From: Comamonadaceae bacterium
GTDB lineage: Bacteria > Pseudomonadota > Gammaproteobacteria > Burkholderiales > Burkholderiaceae_C
Length of the DNA: 64,000 nt
Assembly: GCA_027486255.1 (NCBI GenBank)
Contig: JAIXPL010000050.1
Location: 1 to 64,000, forward strand
Direction: 5' to 3'
How positions within the stretch are numbered: the stretch's first letter is position 1; every line of letters begins with the position of its first letter. The translations under genes and the position numbers were made by a program. This document shows, one piece after another, positions 53,841 to 64,000 of the stretch. The notes beneath the pieces were generated by a model. That model searched no databases, had not been told where the DNA came from, and worked only from the letters and a program-made list of their open reading frames with translations.

Positions 53841-54412
53841 AGATGCAGGTAGCCCATCACCCCGGCCGCCAGGCCCAGGCCCGTGGCCCCATAAACGCCC
53901 AGCAGCATCCAGCGCTTGCGGGTGAGCAGGGTGATGGCCGACAGGGCGATGGCGATCTGCAGCAGCGTGGTGGCCATGGCCCAGCGCTCGTGCACATGCA
54001 TTTCCAGCTCGCTCATCTCGTTGGCGCGTTTGGCGGCGGCTTCGAGCTTTTCCGCCTCGGCCTTGATCTCGGCCTTTTCGGCCTTGTAGCGGTCGATTTC
54101 CTGGCGGAACTTCTGCTGGGCCTCGCCCTGGGTCAGCACCACCGACAACTCGGCCAGGTTTTGCTTGCTGCTCTTGGCCTGGTAGTAGTTCCACTGGTTG
54201 GACGCGGCAGTCTTCTGAATGGACGACTCGTTTTTATAAAGCAGCGCAGCGTTCTGGGAATGGCCGCCCATGTAGCCGAAGATGGCGCCCACGGTGGAGA
54301 GGATGGCCGTCAGCACCGCCAAGCGGGAGGTGAAGCTGTCGCCGCCGTGCTGGGCGACATGCTCGACCTCGTGGTCGTGGGGACCATGCACATGGAAACC
54401 GTGTCCGGACAT
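53837..54412 (-). CDS. DUF4337-like membrane protein
   Basis: FTSRLAVLTAILSTVGAIFGYMGGHSQNAALLYKNESSIQKTAASNQWNYYQAKSSKQNLAEL...; coiled coil then two C-terminal TM segments. Confidence 0.78.
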   Translation of the reverse strand: MSGHGFHVHGPHDHEVEHVAQHGGDSFTSRLAVLTAILSTVGAIFGYMGGHSQNAALLYKNESSIQKTAASNQWNYYQAKSSKQNLAELSVVLTQGEAQQKFRQEIDRYKAEKAEIKAEAEKLEAAAKRANEMSELEMHVHERWAMATTLLQIAIALSAITLLTRKRWMLLGVYGATGLGLAAGVMGYLHL

Positions 54413-54484
54413 GAGGTTCTCCGTCTTGTTATTTAAATTTTGGGGGGCGCCTGCGGCGGCAACTGCCGAGCTTATACATGATGG

Positions 54485-54499
54485 ATAGCAACTTGCTAT
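54485..54499. promoter_or_regulatory. Perfect palindrome in divergent intergenic region
   Basis: ATAGCAA c TTGCTAT. Confidence 0.5.
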
Positions 54500-54614
54500 G
54501 GCAGAGCGCGCAGACAGTATTTGACAGCGCAGCCGGCCCTGCGTACGGTTGAAGCTGACCTGAGCCCTGCCCGGCCTGCGCTTAGGACGACATACCCACC
54601 ATAAGGAGACCTCC

Positions 54615-55154
54615 ATGGGACTGCGCTTTCTTGAACACCTGCTGATCCTCACGCACGACCCTGAAGGCACGCGCGACTGGTTCGTGGAGAACCTGGGCTT
54701 TCGCAACGGCTACCACCCGGAGTTCGGCTTTCCGGTGTACTGGCTCTACATTGGCGAGCAGGACGTGATCCACATCGGCAAGGCCCGCTACTCCAACCAC
54801 CAGGACACCTACCTCAAGACCCCCACCGACGGCGACAAGGACTTCTCGGCCGCCGGTGCCATGGGCTCGGGCCGCATCGACCATCTTTGCCTGAACTGCG
54901 AGGGCATCGAGGAATTCATTGAGCGCCTGAACAAAAACGGCGTGGAGTTCAGTGAGCGCAAGGCCCACAACTCCAACCTCTACCAGCTCTTCATGCGCGA
55001 GCCGATCAACGGCATCAAGGTGGAGCTCAACTTCGCCTGGCACGAGGCTGCGCGCATCGGCCGGGTGCCCGAATGGACCGACGCCGGCGAGAACGACAAG
55101 TCGGCGTCCGAGGTGATGAGCAAGAAAGCGCCCATTCCCGCCTCGTCCTTCTGA
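54615..55154 (+). CDS. VOC family protein
   Basis: MGLRFLEHLLILTHDPEGTRDWFVENLGFRNGYHPEFGFPVYWLYIGEQDVIHIGKARY...GRIDHLCLNCEGIEEFIERL. Confidence 0.87.
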   Translation: MGLRFLEHLLILTHDPEGTRDWFVENLGFRNGYHPEFGFPVYWLYIGEQDVIHIGKARYSNHQDTYLKTPTDGDKDFSAAGAMGSGRIDHLCLNCEGIEEFIERLNKNGVEFSERKAHNSNLYQLFMREPINGIKVELNFAWHEAARIGRVPEWTDAGENDKSASEVMSKKAPIPASSF

Positions 55155-55220
55155 CGCGGCTGCGGGCCTGCGGGTCCGCCAGCCTTCCCCTTAGGCCCCC
55201 TCTTGAAGCAAGGATTCACG

Positions 55221-56198
55221 ATGCAACGACGAGAACTTCTGCGCTGCGGTGGCGCGGCTGCCCTGGGCTTGATCGGCGCCCGCAGCGTCCAGGCCCAGGC
55301 CTACCCACCGGGGGCCATCACCCTGGTGCTGCCACTGCAGGCCGGCAGCGCCTCCGACGTGGCGGTGCGCCACATGGTCGAGCGCCTGCGCGTGCGCATG
55401 CCGGGCAACAGCTTCGCGGTGGAGAACATCGCCGCGGCGGCCGGCCTGGTGGGGCTGGAGCGCCTGAGCCGCGCCAAACCCGATGGCCGTACCGTGGCGG
55501 CGCTGAACAACAGCATCGTCACCATCCTGCCGCACCTGCAGGGTCGGCAAATGAAGAGCGATCCGCGCCGCGACATGGTGCCCGTGGCAGGCATTGCCAA
55601 CATTCCCACCTTCTTTGCGGTGCCGGGGAACTCGCCCATCAAGTCGATCGCCGACCTGATCAAGGCCGCCAAGGCCGGGCGCGTGACCTACGCCTCCGGC
55701 GGCATCGGCAGCCCACAGCACCTGGCCACCGAAATGTTCAACGCTTACACCGGCGTCAAGCTCGAGCACGTGCCCTACCGGGGCGCCAGCCAGGCCGCGC
55801 TGGCCGTGGCCTCGGGCGAGGTGCAGCTGATGTCCATGGCCCTGTCGCTGGCCCAGCCCTTCCTGGCCGATGAACGTGTGCGGCTCATCGGCTACTGCGG
55901 CAGCGAACGACACGCCCAGTTCCGCGACATGCCCACGCTGCAGGAGGCGGGCGTGAAGGGCTACGACTACTCCTCCTGGATCGCGCTCTTCCTGCACCGC
56001 GAGGCCCCTGAAGACGCACTGGCCGAGCTGCGCCGACAAGCCCAGGCCGTGGCGCAGGACCGTGAGTTCCAGGTGCAGCTCATCCGCTCGGGCCTGGAGC
56101 CCTGGGTCCGCGACGACAAGCAGCTGACCCAGGTGGTCGAGCAGGACTACGCACGCTGGCAGAAGATCATTCGCGATGCCAACATCACCACGACCTGA
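55221..56198 (+). CDS. Bug/TctC-type substrate-binding protein
   Basis: MQRRELLRCGGAAALGLIGARSVQAQAYPPGAITLVLPLQAGSASDVAVRHMVERLR...FFAVPGNSPIKSIADLIKAAKAGRVTYASGGIGSPQHLATEMF. Confidence 0.9.
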   Translation: MQRRELLRCGGAAALGLIGARSVQAQAYPPGAITLVLPLQAGSASDVAVRHMVERLRVRMPGNSFAVENIAAAAGLVGLERLSRAKPDGRTVAALNNSIVTILPHLQGRQMKSDPRRDMVPVAGIANIPTFFAVPGNSPIKSIADLIKAAKAGRVTYASGGIGSPQHLATEMFNAYTGVKLEHVPYRGASQAALAVASGEVQLMSMALSLAQPFLADERVRLIGYCGSERHAQFRDMPTLQEAGVKGYDYSSWIALFLHREAPEDALAELRRQAQAVAQDREFQVQLIRSGLEPWVRDDKQLTQVVEQDYARWQKIIRDANITTT

Positions 56199-56213
56199 AC
56201 CCGAGGCCAGGCC

Positions 56214-57143
56214 GTGAGCAGCCCCCTCGTGCAGGTGGCCGGTTACCAGGGCGCAGCCTCCATCCTCACGCAAGCGCTGGCGCAGCTGGTGGCGCAGCTG
56301 GACGGCGGCCCGCTGGGTCCGGCGCAGCTGCAGGCCGATGTCACGGCCGCTGGCGAAACCGCGGGCGCTCTCTTTAACGCCGTGGAAACCGGCCAGCGAC
56401 AGATCGGCTACATGGCCTCGGGCTACTTGTCGGCGAGGGTGCCGGAATTGGCCGTGCTGGACCTGCCCTTTGCCATTGAGGACCGGCGGGCGGCCCTTGC
56501 GGCACTGGATGGTGCAGCCGGCGCCATGCTGCGCGAGGCCGTGGCCCGGCAAAGCGGTTTTCACGTGCTGGCCTTCTGGGACAACGGCTTTCGGCACATC
56601 TCCAACGCGGTGCGCCCGCTGCGCTCGCCGGCCGATTGCGCAGGCCTGGTGATCCGCACGCTCGACAGCCAGCTCTACCGCGACGCACTGGATGCCCTGG
56701 GTTTTCAGGCCCTCACCACCGATGTGAAAGAGCTGGTGCGGGTGGTGCAAGACGGCACCGTGCAAGCACAGGAAAACCCGCTGACCAATCTGCTGACCTT
56801 CGAGCTCTGGAAGCACCACCCGCACGTGAGCCTGAGTGGGCATTTCTTTGGCGTGCTGCTGCTGGTGTGCCCACGCGCCTGGTTCGACGGCCTGGACCGC
56901 GCGCAGCGCCAGGCACTAGAGGCCGCAGTGGCCCAGGCCACGGCTGGGCAACGCCAGAGCGCCGCGGCGCAGGACGCGTCCGCCCTGTCGCGACTGGCCA
57001 GCCTGGGTGTGCAGGTGCTGGGCCAGGACGCGCTGGACCTGCCAGCCCTGCAAGGCGCCACCGCCGAGGTGCGCCAGCGCTGCCTGGCCGGTTTGCCCGC
57101 CGAGCTGGTGCGCGCCTACCTGCCGCCCACGCTCGTGGGCTGA
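56214..57143 (+). CDS. DctP/TRAP-type substrate-binding protein without signal peptide
   Basis: GTG start; LFNAVETGQRQIGYMASGYLSARVPELAVLDLPFAIEDRRAAL...LAFWDNGFRHISNAVRPLRSPADCAGLVIRTLDSQLYRDALDALG...VQDGTVQAQENPLTNL. Confidence 0.82.
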   Translation: MSSPLVQVAGYQGAASILTQALAQLVAQLDGGPLGPAQLQADVTAAGETAGALFNAVETGQRQIGYMASGYLSARVPELAVLDLPFAIEDRRAALAALDGAAGAMLREAVARQSGFHVLAFWDNGFRHISNAVRPLRSPADCAGLVIRTLDSQLYRDALDALGFQALTTDVKELVRVVQDGTVQAQENPLTNLLTFELWKHHPHVSLSGHFFGVLLLVCPRAWFDGLDRAQRQALEAAVAQATAGQRQSAAAQDASALSRLASLGVQVLGQDALDLPALQGATAEVRQRCLAGLPAELVRAYLPPTLVG

Positions 57144-57161
57144 AGAGTGGGCTAAAGCAAC

Positions 57162-57842
57162 TCAGCCGGGCCGATGGCCCTGGGCCGCCGCCATGGCCTC
57201 GCGCCAACGCGCCTGCGGAATATGGCCCTGCAGGCGCTCGAGCACCAAGGCGCACACCTCGGGCGGGATCTCGTGCCGCACAAAAGGCAGCACATCGGCC
57301 GTCACGTCCGCACCGATGGCCACCAAGTGCTTGGCGGCCATCACCGTCAGGCCATAGGGCATCACCTCATCATGCTTGCCGTGGATGAGGTGCACGGTGC
57401 AGTGCGCATGCAGCTGAGCTGGCAGCACGGCATAGCGGCCAGCCACCGCCACCACCCGGGCGGCCAGCAGCTCGGCCTGCTTGCTGGCCTCCAGGGCCAT
57501 GATGGCCCCCTGGGAGAAGCCCACCAGGGCCGTGGCCGCCGGCCCCACGCCCGTGCGCATCTGCCAGCGCCGCACCTCGTCCAGAAAAAGGGGCAGCGCC
57601 TCGGCCACGCGCGCAGGGCGATTGGCCTCGTCGATGCCCTGCACTGAAAACCACTGCCGGCCCTGCCCCATGTCGCCCGCGAAGGCCCCAGGCACGCCCA
57701 CGATGGCCGCCTGGGGAAAAGCCTGCGCGAGCTGCTCGCCCAGGCCCCGCAAATCCTGCGGCAAGCCGCCCACGCCATGGAACAGCAGGAACAGCTGCTG
57801 GGGAGCCCCCGCAGGCTGATGGATAAGCAAGGCATCGGTCAC
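57162..57842 (-). CDS. Esterase (YpfH-like alpha/beta hydrolase)
   Basis: QQLFLLFHGVGGLPQDLRGLGEQLAQAFPQAAIVGVPGAF...ALVGFSQGAIMALEAS...LIHGKHDEVMP. Confidence 0.87.
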   Translation of the reverse strand: MTDALLIHQPAGAPQQLFLLFHGVGGLPQDLRGLGEQLAQAFPQAAIVGVPGAFAGDMGQGRQWFSVQGIDEANRPARVAEALPLFLDEVRRWQMRTGVGPAATALVGFSQGAIMALEASKQAELLAARVVAVAGRYAVLPAQLHAHCTVHLIHGKHDEVMPYGLTVMAAKHLVAIGADVTADVLPFVRHEIPPEVCALVLERLQGHIPQARWREAMAAAQGHRPG

Positions 57843-58020
57843 GTCGGCTTTCCTCCATGCGAAAACGGTGATTCAACCACGAAGCCGGTGCCGACCGGGC
57901 CACACGCGCCTTGAGCCATGGCCTGGCCCAATGGCCCTGCGCCATGCCTGTTGGAATGGACGGGCGCAGCCCTTCATCGCCGAGCTTGTTAGCATCCTTG
58001 TCCAGATTCCTGAACACACC

Positions 58021-58998
58021 ATGCAGAGCATCCTCGACCCCGCCATCCTCTTTTTCCTCTTCGGCCTGGTGGCCGGGCGCCTGCGCTCGAACCTGGAGGT
58101 GCCGCCGCAGATCTCGCGCTTTCTCTCGCTCTACCTGCTGATGGCGCTGGGCCTGAAGGGGGGCTTTGCGCTGGAAAAATCAGGCCTGACCATGGATGTG
58201 GCGCTGAGCCTGGGCTGCGCCATCGCCCTGGCCCTGATCGTGCCGGCCATTGGCTACCAGGTGCTCAAGCGTTTTCTCAATGGCTTTGATGCGGCGGCCA
58301 TCGCCGCCACCTATGGCTCGGTCAGCGCGGTGACCTTCATCACCACCATCCAGTACCTGGAAAACCACGGCATCGCCTACGGTGGTCACATGGCCGCGGC
58401 CATGGCGCTGATGGAGTCGCCGGCCATCATCATGGCCGTGGTGCTGGCCAATTCGCTGCGGCAAAAGCTGCCCGGCCACACGGCGGGGGGGCCCGCGCCA
58501 GGCCATATTCCGCTGGGCAAGATCCTGCACGAGTCCTTCACCGATGGCGCGCAGCTGCTGCTCCTGGGCGCCATGGTGATTGGCATGGTCACGGGCGAAG
58601 AGGGCAAGACCGTGATGGCGCCCTTCTCGGTGGACCTGTTCAAGGGCATGCTCGCCTTCTTCCTGCTGGACATGGGCCTGATGGCCGCTCGCAACATGGG
58701 CGAGCTGAAAAACCAGTCGCCCTGGCTGCTGGCCTACGCCCTGCTCGGACCACTGGCGCATGCCGCACTGGCGCTGGGCTTGGCCTGGTTGGCCGGTCTC
58801 GAGCCCGGGGACGGGGCGCTGCTGATGGTGTTGGCCGCCAGCGCCTCCTACATCGCCGTGCCGGCGGTGCTGCGCTATGCCCTGCCGGAGGCCAAACCCT
58901 CGATCTATTTCGGCATGTCGCTGGGGCTGACCTTCCCCTTCAACATCCTGTTGGGCATTCCGCTCTATGTGGGGGTGGCCAGGCAGGTGCTGGCCTGA
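58021..58998 (+). CDS. SbtA-like sodium-dependent bicarbonate transport family permease
   Basis: MQSILDPAILFFLFGLVAGRLRSNLEVPPQISRFLSLYLLMALGLKGGFAL...YGSVSAVTFITTIQYLE...ALMESPAIIMAVVLAN. Confidence 0.87.
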   Translation: MQSILDPAILFFLFGLVAGRLRSNLEVPPQISRFLSLYLLMALGLKGGFALEKSGLTMDVALSLGCAIALALIVPAIGYQVLKRFLNGFDAAAIAATYGSVSAVTFITTIQYLENHGIAYGGHMAAAMALMESPAIIMAVVLANSLRQKLPGHTAGGPAPGHIPLGKILHESFTDGAQLLLLGAMVIGMVTGEEGKTVMAPFSVDLFKGMLAFFLLDMGLMAARNMGELKNQSPWLLAYALLGPLAHAALALGLAWLAGLEPGDGALLMVLAASASYIAVPAVLRYALPEAKPSIYFGMSLGLTFPFNILLGIPLYVGVARQVLA

Positions 58999-59010
58999 CA
59001 GCGGCCGGGC

Positions 59011-59442
59011 TTACTTGCAGCTGGCCGGCAGGTACTTGGCCTCGATGCCATTGGCGCCCGGGCCGCAAGACCAGGCCAGCTGGCCGTCTGTGCCCAGAGT
59101 GGCCTTGAGCTGCAGGGTCTTGCCGCCAATGCGAGGCTGCTCGGCAGCGGTCACGGTGATGACGCCGACATTGGCGTCTGCGGCATCCCGGGCATAGCCC
59201 ACGCTGGCCACGTACTTGGATTTCTGGGCATCAAGGCCCAGGGTCTCGGGCAACTTGCTGCCCACCTGCACGGATTCCGTGAGCGCGGTCTTGGCCGGGG
59301 TGGCGGCCAGGATGAGCTCGGTGACCTTGGCGCGCACGGTGTAGTCCTGGTACATCGGCAGGCCCAGGGCGGCCAGCAAACCGATGATGGCAATCACGAT
59401 CATCAGCTCGATGAGGGTGAAACCTTTGTGAACGACCGCCAT
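59011..59442 (-). CDS. Type IV pilin (PilA-like)
   Basis: MAVVHKGFTLIELMIVIAIIGLLAALGLPMYQDYTVRAKVTELI; class III leader and two C-terminal-half Cys. Confidence 0.93.
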   Translation of the reverse strand: MAVVHKGFTLIELMIVIAIIGLLAALGLPMYQDYTVRAKVTELILAATPAKTALTESVQVGSKLPETLGLDAQKSKYVASVGYARDAADANVGVITVTAAEQPRIGGKTLQLKATLGTDGQLAWSCGPGANGIEAKYLPASCK

Positions 59443-59454
59443 GCACGAACTCCC

Positions 59455-59485
59455 AAAAAACAGCCAGCGGCCACCATGCCGCTGG
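59455..59485 (-). terminator. Terminator-like hairpin in the pilin leader
   Basis: Minus strand CCAGCGGC-atggtg-GCCGCTGG-ctg-TTTTTT, about 13 nt before the pilin ATG. Confidence 0.6.
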
Positions 59486-59597
59486 AACAGGCGCCGATGT
59501 TAGCCGCTGCAAGGGGGCTGACTGCGGGCCGCCAAGGGCCCACGCACATTTTTTGACCGAAGCGCGCGCTGCGGCGGCGCGAGCGGCCGGGACGGGC

Positions 59598-60296
59598 TCA
59601 GGTCTCGGAGACGACGCGCTGGCGTTGGTTCAGGTGGCGCCCGACGAACACCACGAAGGCCGCGCCGATGAGGCCGGCGATGGTGACCACCTGGTGGCTC
59701 ATTTCACCCAGGTAGGTGTTGACCGCCGGGTCGGTGAGCAGCATCTCACCGGCCAGAAAGCCCAGCAGGCCCGCACCGATGGTGATGATGAAGGGAAAGC
59801 GCTCCATCACCTTGGTCAAGAGGGTGGCACCGAAGATGATCAGCGGAATGCTCACCAGCAGGCCGATCACCAGCATGGGCAGGTTGCCCTTGGCCGCGGC
59901 CGCCACAGCGAGCACGTTGTCCAGGCTCATCACCAGGTCAGCCACCAGGATGGTGCGGATCGCCGAACCCATGCCATTGATCTCCTTGGCGTCGCCATCA
60001 CCATCGTCCTCGCCGGTGAGCAGATCGATGCCGATGTAGGCCAGCAGGCCCGCGCCGACGATCTTGAGGAAAGGCAGGGTCAGCAGGCGGATGGCCACGA
60101 TGGTCAGCAGGATCCGCATGACGATGGCAGCAGCGCTGCCCCAGAAGATGGCTTTGTTGCGCTGCTCGGGCTGCAGGCTGCGGGCCGCCATGGCGATCAC
60201 CACGGCGTTGTCACCGGAGAGGACCACGTTGGCCAGGAGGATGGAGCCGAAGGCACTCCAGAACAAGGGGGACGTGAGATCGAGGTCGAAGAACAT
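59598..60296 (-). CDS. TerC family membrane protein (YjbE/YkoY-like)
   Basis: FWSAFGSILLANVVLSGDNAVVIAMAARSLQPEQRNKAIFWGSAAAIVMRI...VADLVMSLDNVLAVAAAAKG. Confidence 0.92.
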   Translation of the reverse strand: MFFDLDLTSPLFWSAFGSILLANVVLSGDNAVVIAMAARSLQPEQRNKAIFWGSAAAIVMRILLTIVAIRLLTLPFLKIVGAGLLAYIGIDLLTGEDDGDGDAKEINGMGSAIRTILVADLVMSLDNVLAVAAAAKGNLPMLVIGLLVSIPLIIFGATLLTKVMERFPFIITIGAGLLGFLAGEMLLTDPAVNTYLGEMSHQVVTIAGLIGAAFVVFVGRHLNQRQRVVSET

Positions 60297-60321
60297 GGCT
60301 GAGCACTCCCATCAGGAACGG

Positions 60322-60345
60322 AAAAAGCGCCGGAAGGCGCTTTTT
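60322..60345 (-). terminator. Rho-independent terminator between sucD and terC-like gene
   Basis: Perfect AAAAAGCGCC-TTCC-GGCGCTTTTT. Confidence 0.8.
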
Positions 60346-60428
60346 CACGGGAGTTCAGTGTAGGGACGTGGGGCAGCCGCCCCGTGCGTACTACTGCTTA
60401 CATCAGCCCTCCGGATTGACCCTTGAGC

Positions 60429-61322
<894 letters not shown>

Positions 61323-61351
61323 GGTGATTCCTGATCAGTTCGGGCCTTGAC

Positions 61352-62512
<1,161 letters not shown>

Positions 62513-62787
62513 GGGTGGACTTTCACAGATTCAGGGGTCACAGCAAGCGCACGAGCCTGTCATGTGCATGCATACGAAGCGGGTCGATAAGCCTGTGCCG
62601 AGGCTGGTCCGAGGCTGGACACGACAGCGCCGAACTGTATCATGCTGCAGCGCGGCAAAGATTTCGCGCAGCTTACGTTGGAGCGCCTGCGAGCCCTGCG
62701 GCCGAACCTCTTTTGGACCCCGCTTTCGATGCCCGCGCACGCCACGTCCAAGCCCAAACGTCCCCATCGACATCAGGAATTTGACCC

Positions 62788-63702
62788 ATGGCCAAAGTCT
62801 TTATTGACGGCGAGGCCGGCACCACCGGTTTGCAAATCCGCGAGCGCCTGCAAGGCATGGCGGGCATCGAGCTGCTGAGCATTGCGCCCGAGCGCCGCAA
62901 GGACCCCGACGCCAAACGCGAGCTGATGGGCCAGGTGGACCTGGTCATCCTGTGTCTGCATGACGATGCAGCCCGCGAGTCTGTGGCCATGGTCGACAGC
63001 CTGCCGGCCGAGCGCCAGCCCCGCATCATCGACGCCTCCACCGCGCACCGCACGGCACCGGGCTGGGTGTTCGGCTTTCCGGAGCTGTGTGCCGGCCAGA
63101 AGGAGGCCGTGCAGTCGGCCCGCCGCGTGGCCAACCCCGGCTGTTACGCCACGGGCGCCATCGCGCTGCTGCGGCCGCTGGTGGATGCCGGCCTGCTGCC
63201 AGCCGACTTCCCGCTGGCCCTGCCCTCGGTGAGCGGCTACTCCGGCGGCGGCCGGCCCATGATCGAGGCCTACGAGGCCGGCACGGCGCCGCTCTTTGAG
63301 CTCTATGCCCTGGGCCTGGCACACAAGCACCTGGCCGAGATCATGAAGTACACCGGGCTCACGCGCCGGCCCATCTTCACACCCTCGGTGGGCAACTTCC
63401 GCCAAGGCATGCTGGTGCAGCTGCCGCTGCACCTGGACCTGCTGCCCACGCGGCCCACCGGTGCGCAGCTGGAAGCGGCCCTGCGCCACCACTATGCGGG
63501 AAGCACCTGGGTGACGGTGGAGGCCGCCCCGGAATCGGGCCGGCTCGACGCCCTGGCGCTGAACGACACCAACCAGATGGAGCTGCGTGTGTTCGCCAAC
63601 GAACAGTACCGGCATGCCGTGCTGGTGGCGCGCCTCGATAACCTGGGCAAGGGCGCCAGTGGCGCCGCCGTGCAGAACCTGTCATTGATGCTGGGCTGTT
63701 GA
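62788..63702 (+). CDS. argC: N-acetyl-gamma-glutamyl-phosphate reductase (short/type 2 form)
   Basis: [39 protein letters not shown]...[23 protein letters not shown]. Confidence 0.92.
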   Translation: MAKVFIDGEAGTTGLQIRERLQGMAGIELLSIAPERRKDPDAKRELMGQVDLVILCLHDDAARESVAMVDSLPAERQPRIIDASTAHRTAPGWVFGFPELCAGQKEAVQSARRVANPGCYATGAIALLRPLVDAGLLPADFPLALPSVSGYSGGGRPMIEAYEAGTAPLFELYALGLAHKHLAEIMKYTGLTRRPIFTPSVGNFRQGMLVQLPLHLDLLPTRPTGAQLEAALRHHYAGSTWVTVEAAPESGRLDALALNDTNQMELRVFANEQYRHAVLVARLDNLGKGASGAAVQNLSLMLGC

Positions 63703-63943
63703 GGATGGGCCGCTGAGGCTCATCGGGACGAAATGGGGGCTTGCCCCATCGCCAACGGGCAAGGCGAGCACAGGGTAAATCCTGATCGGCGTCGGGCGGA
63801 CTGCGTCAAACATTCGCTGACACCCGCCTGCTTGCCGCCTGCTCGCCTCTTTGAGGATGAGGCCACCGGACCCACCCGGTGAGCGACGTTTTTGTCATGC
63901 AGCGGTGCATCACCTGCTTTTATTTACCCGCAAAGGATCTCCC

Positions 63944-64000
63944 ATGAGCAGCCAAGGACTGGAAAACGTCTACGACGACAGCAACCTGATCACCCAAGAG
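63944..64000 (+). CDS. Start of an uncharacterised CDS truncated by the window edge
   Basis: ATG after RBS-like aaaggatctccc: MSSQGLENVYDDSNLITQE... Confidence 0.5.
   Translation, partial: MSSQGLENVYDDSNLITQE

Noticed and set aside
55191-56843. 550-aa minus-strand ORF antisense to TctC and DctP-like genes
   Set aside because: Artefact of GC-rich codon usage; the + strand genes are clear homologues of binding proteins.
59486-59597. Sigma54 promoter for the pilin gene
   Set aside because: No convincing GG-N10-GC (-24/-12) element upstream of the hairpin.
60297-60428. yybP-ykoY manganese riboswitch upstream of the TerC-family gene
   Set aside because: The family often has one, but I could not find the GGGGAGUAGC-type conserved core; only the hairpin terminator is claimed.

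Overview
The window is a GC-rich, gene-dense stretch of a beta-proteobacterial chromosome. Gene content and order (str operon; uvrA-MFS-ssb; tsaB-rimI-UDG-like; many Bug/TctC binding proteins) suggest Burkholderiales, probably Comamonadaceae; this is inference. It is mostly housekeeping: rpsL-rpsG-fusA-tuf, dacC- and dacB-type carboxypeptidases, fba, purC/purE/purK, tsaC, tsaB-rimI, pyrF, uvrA, ssb, mnmA, mmsA, pntAA-pntAB-pntB, fadD, mtnN, moaC, sucCD and argC. I see no CRISPR array, rRNA, prophage, IS element or recognisable tRNA. The parts most worth a second look are: (1) a four-gene, translationally coupled type I secretion operon ending in a TPR/SPINDLY-like GT41 O-glycosyltransferase, with no obvious substrate gene; (2) an apparently exported Ppx/GppA-like protein overlapping a DUF4337-like membrane protein gene; (3) an uncharacterised secreted coiled-coil protein paired with a two-TM protein; (4) five copies of a GTAG-type REP element, one of which supplies a stop codon; (5) a signal-less TRAP binding protein lying in frame behind a TctC binding protein, separated by one TGA; (6) a UDG-family protein that lacks the catalytic and Fe-S residues; (7) terminator-like hairpins in the immediate leaders of fusA, terC and a pilin gene. 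Everything was read by eye with no database search.
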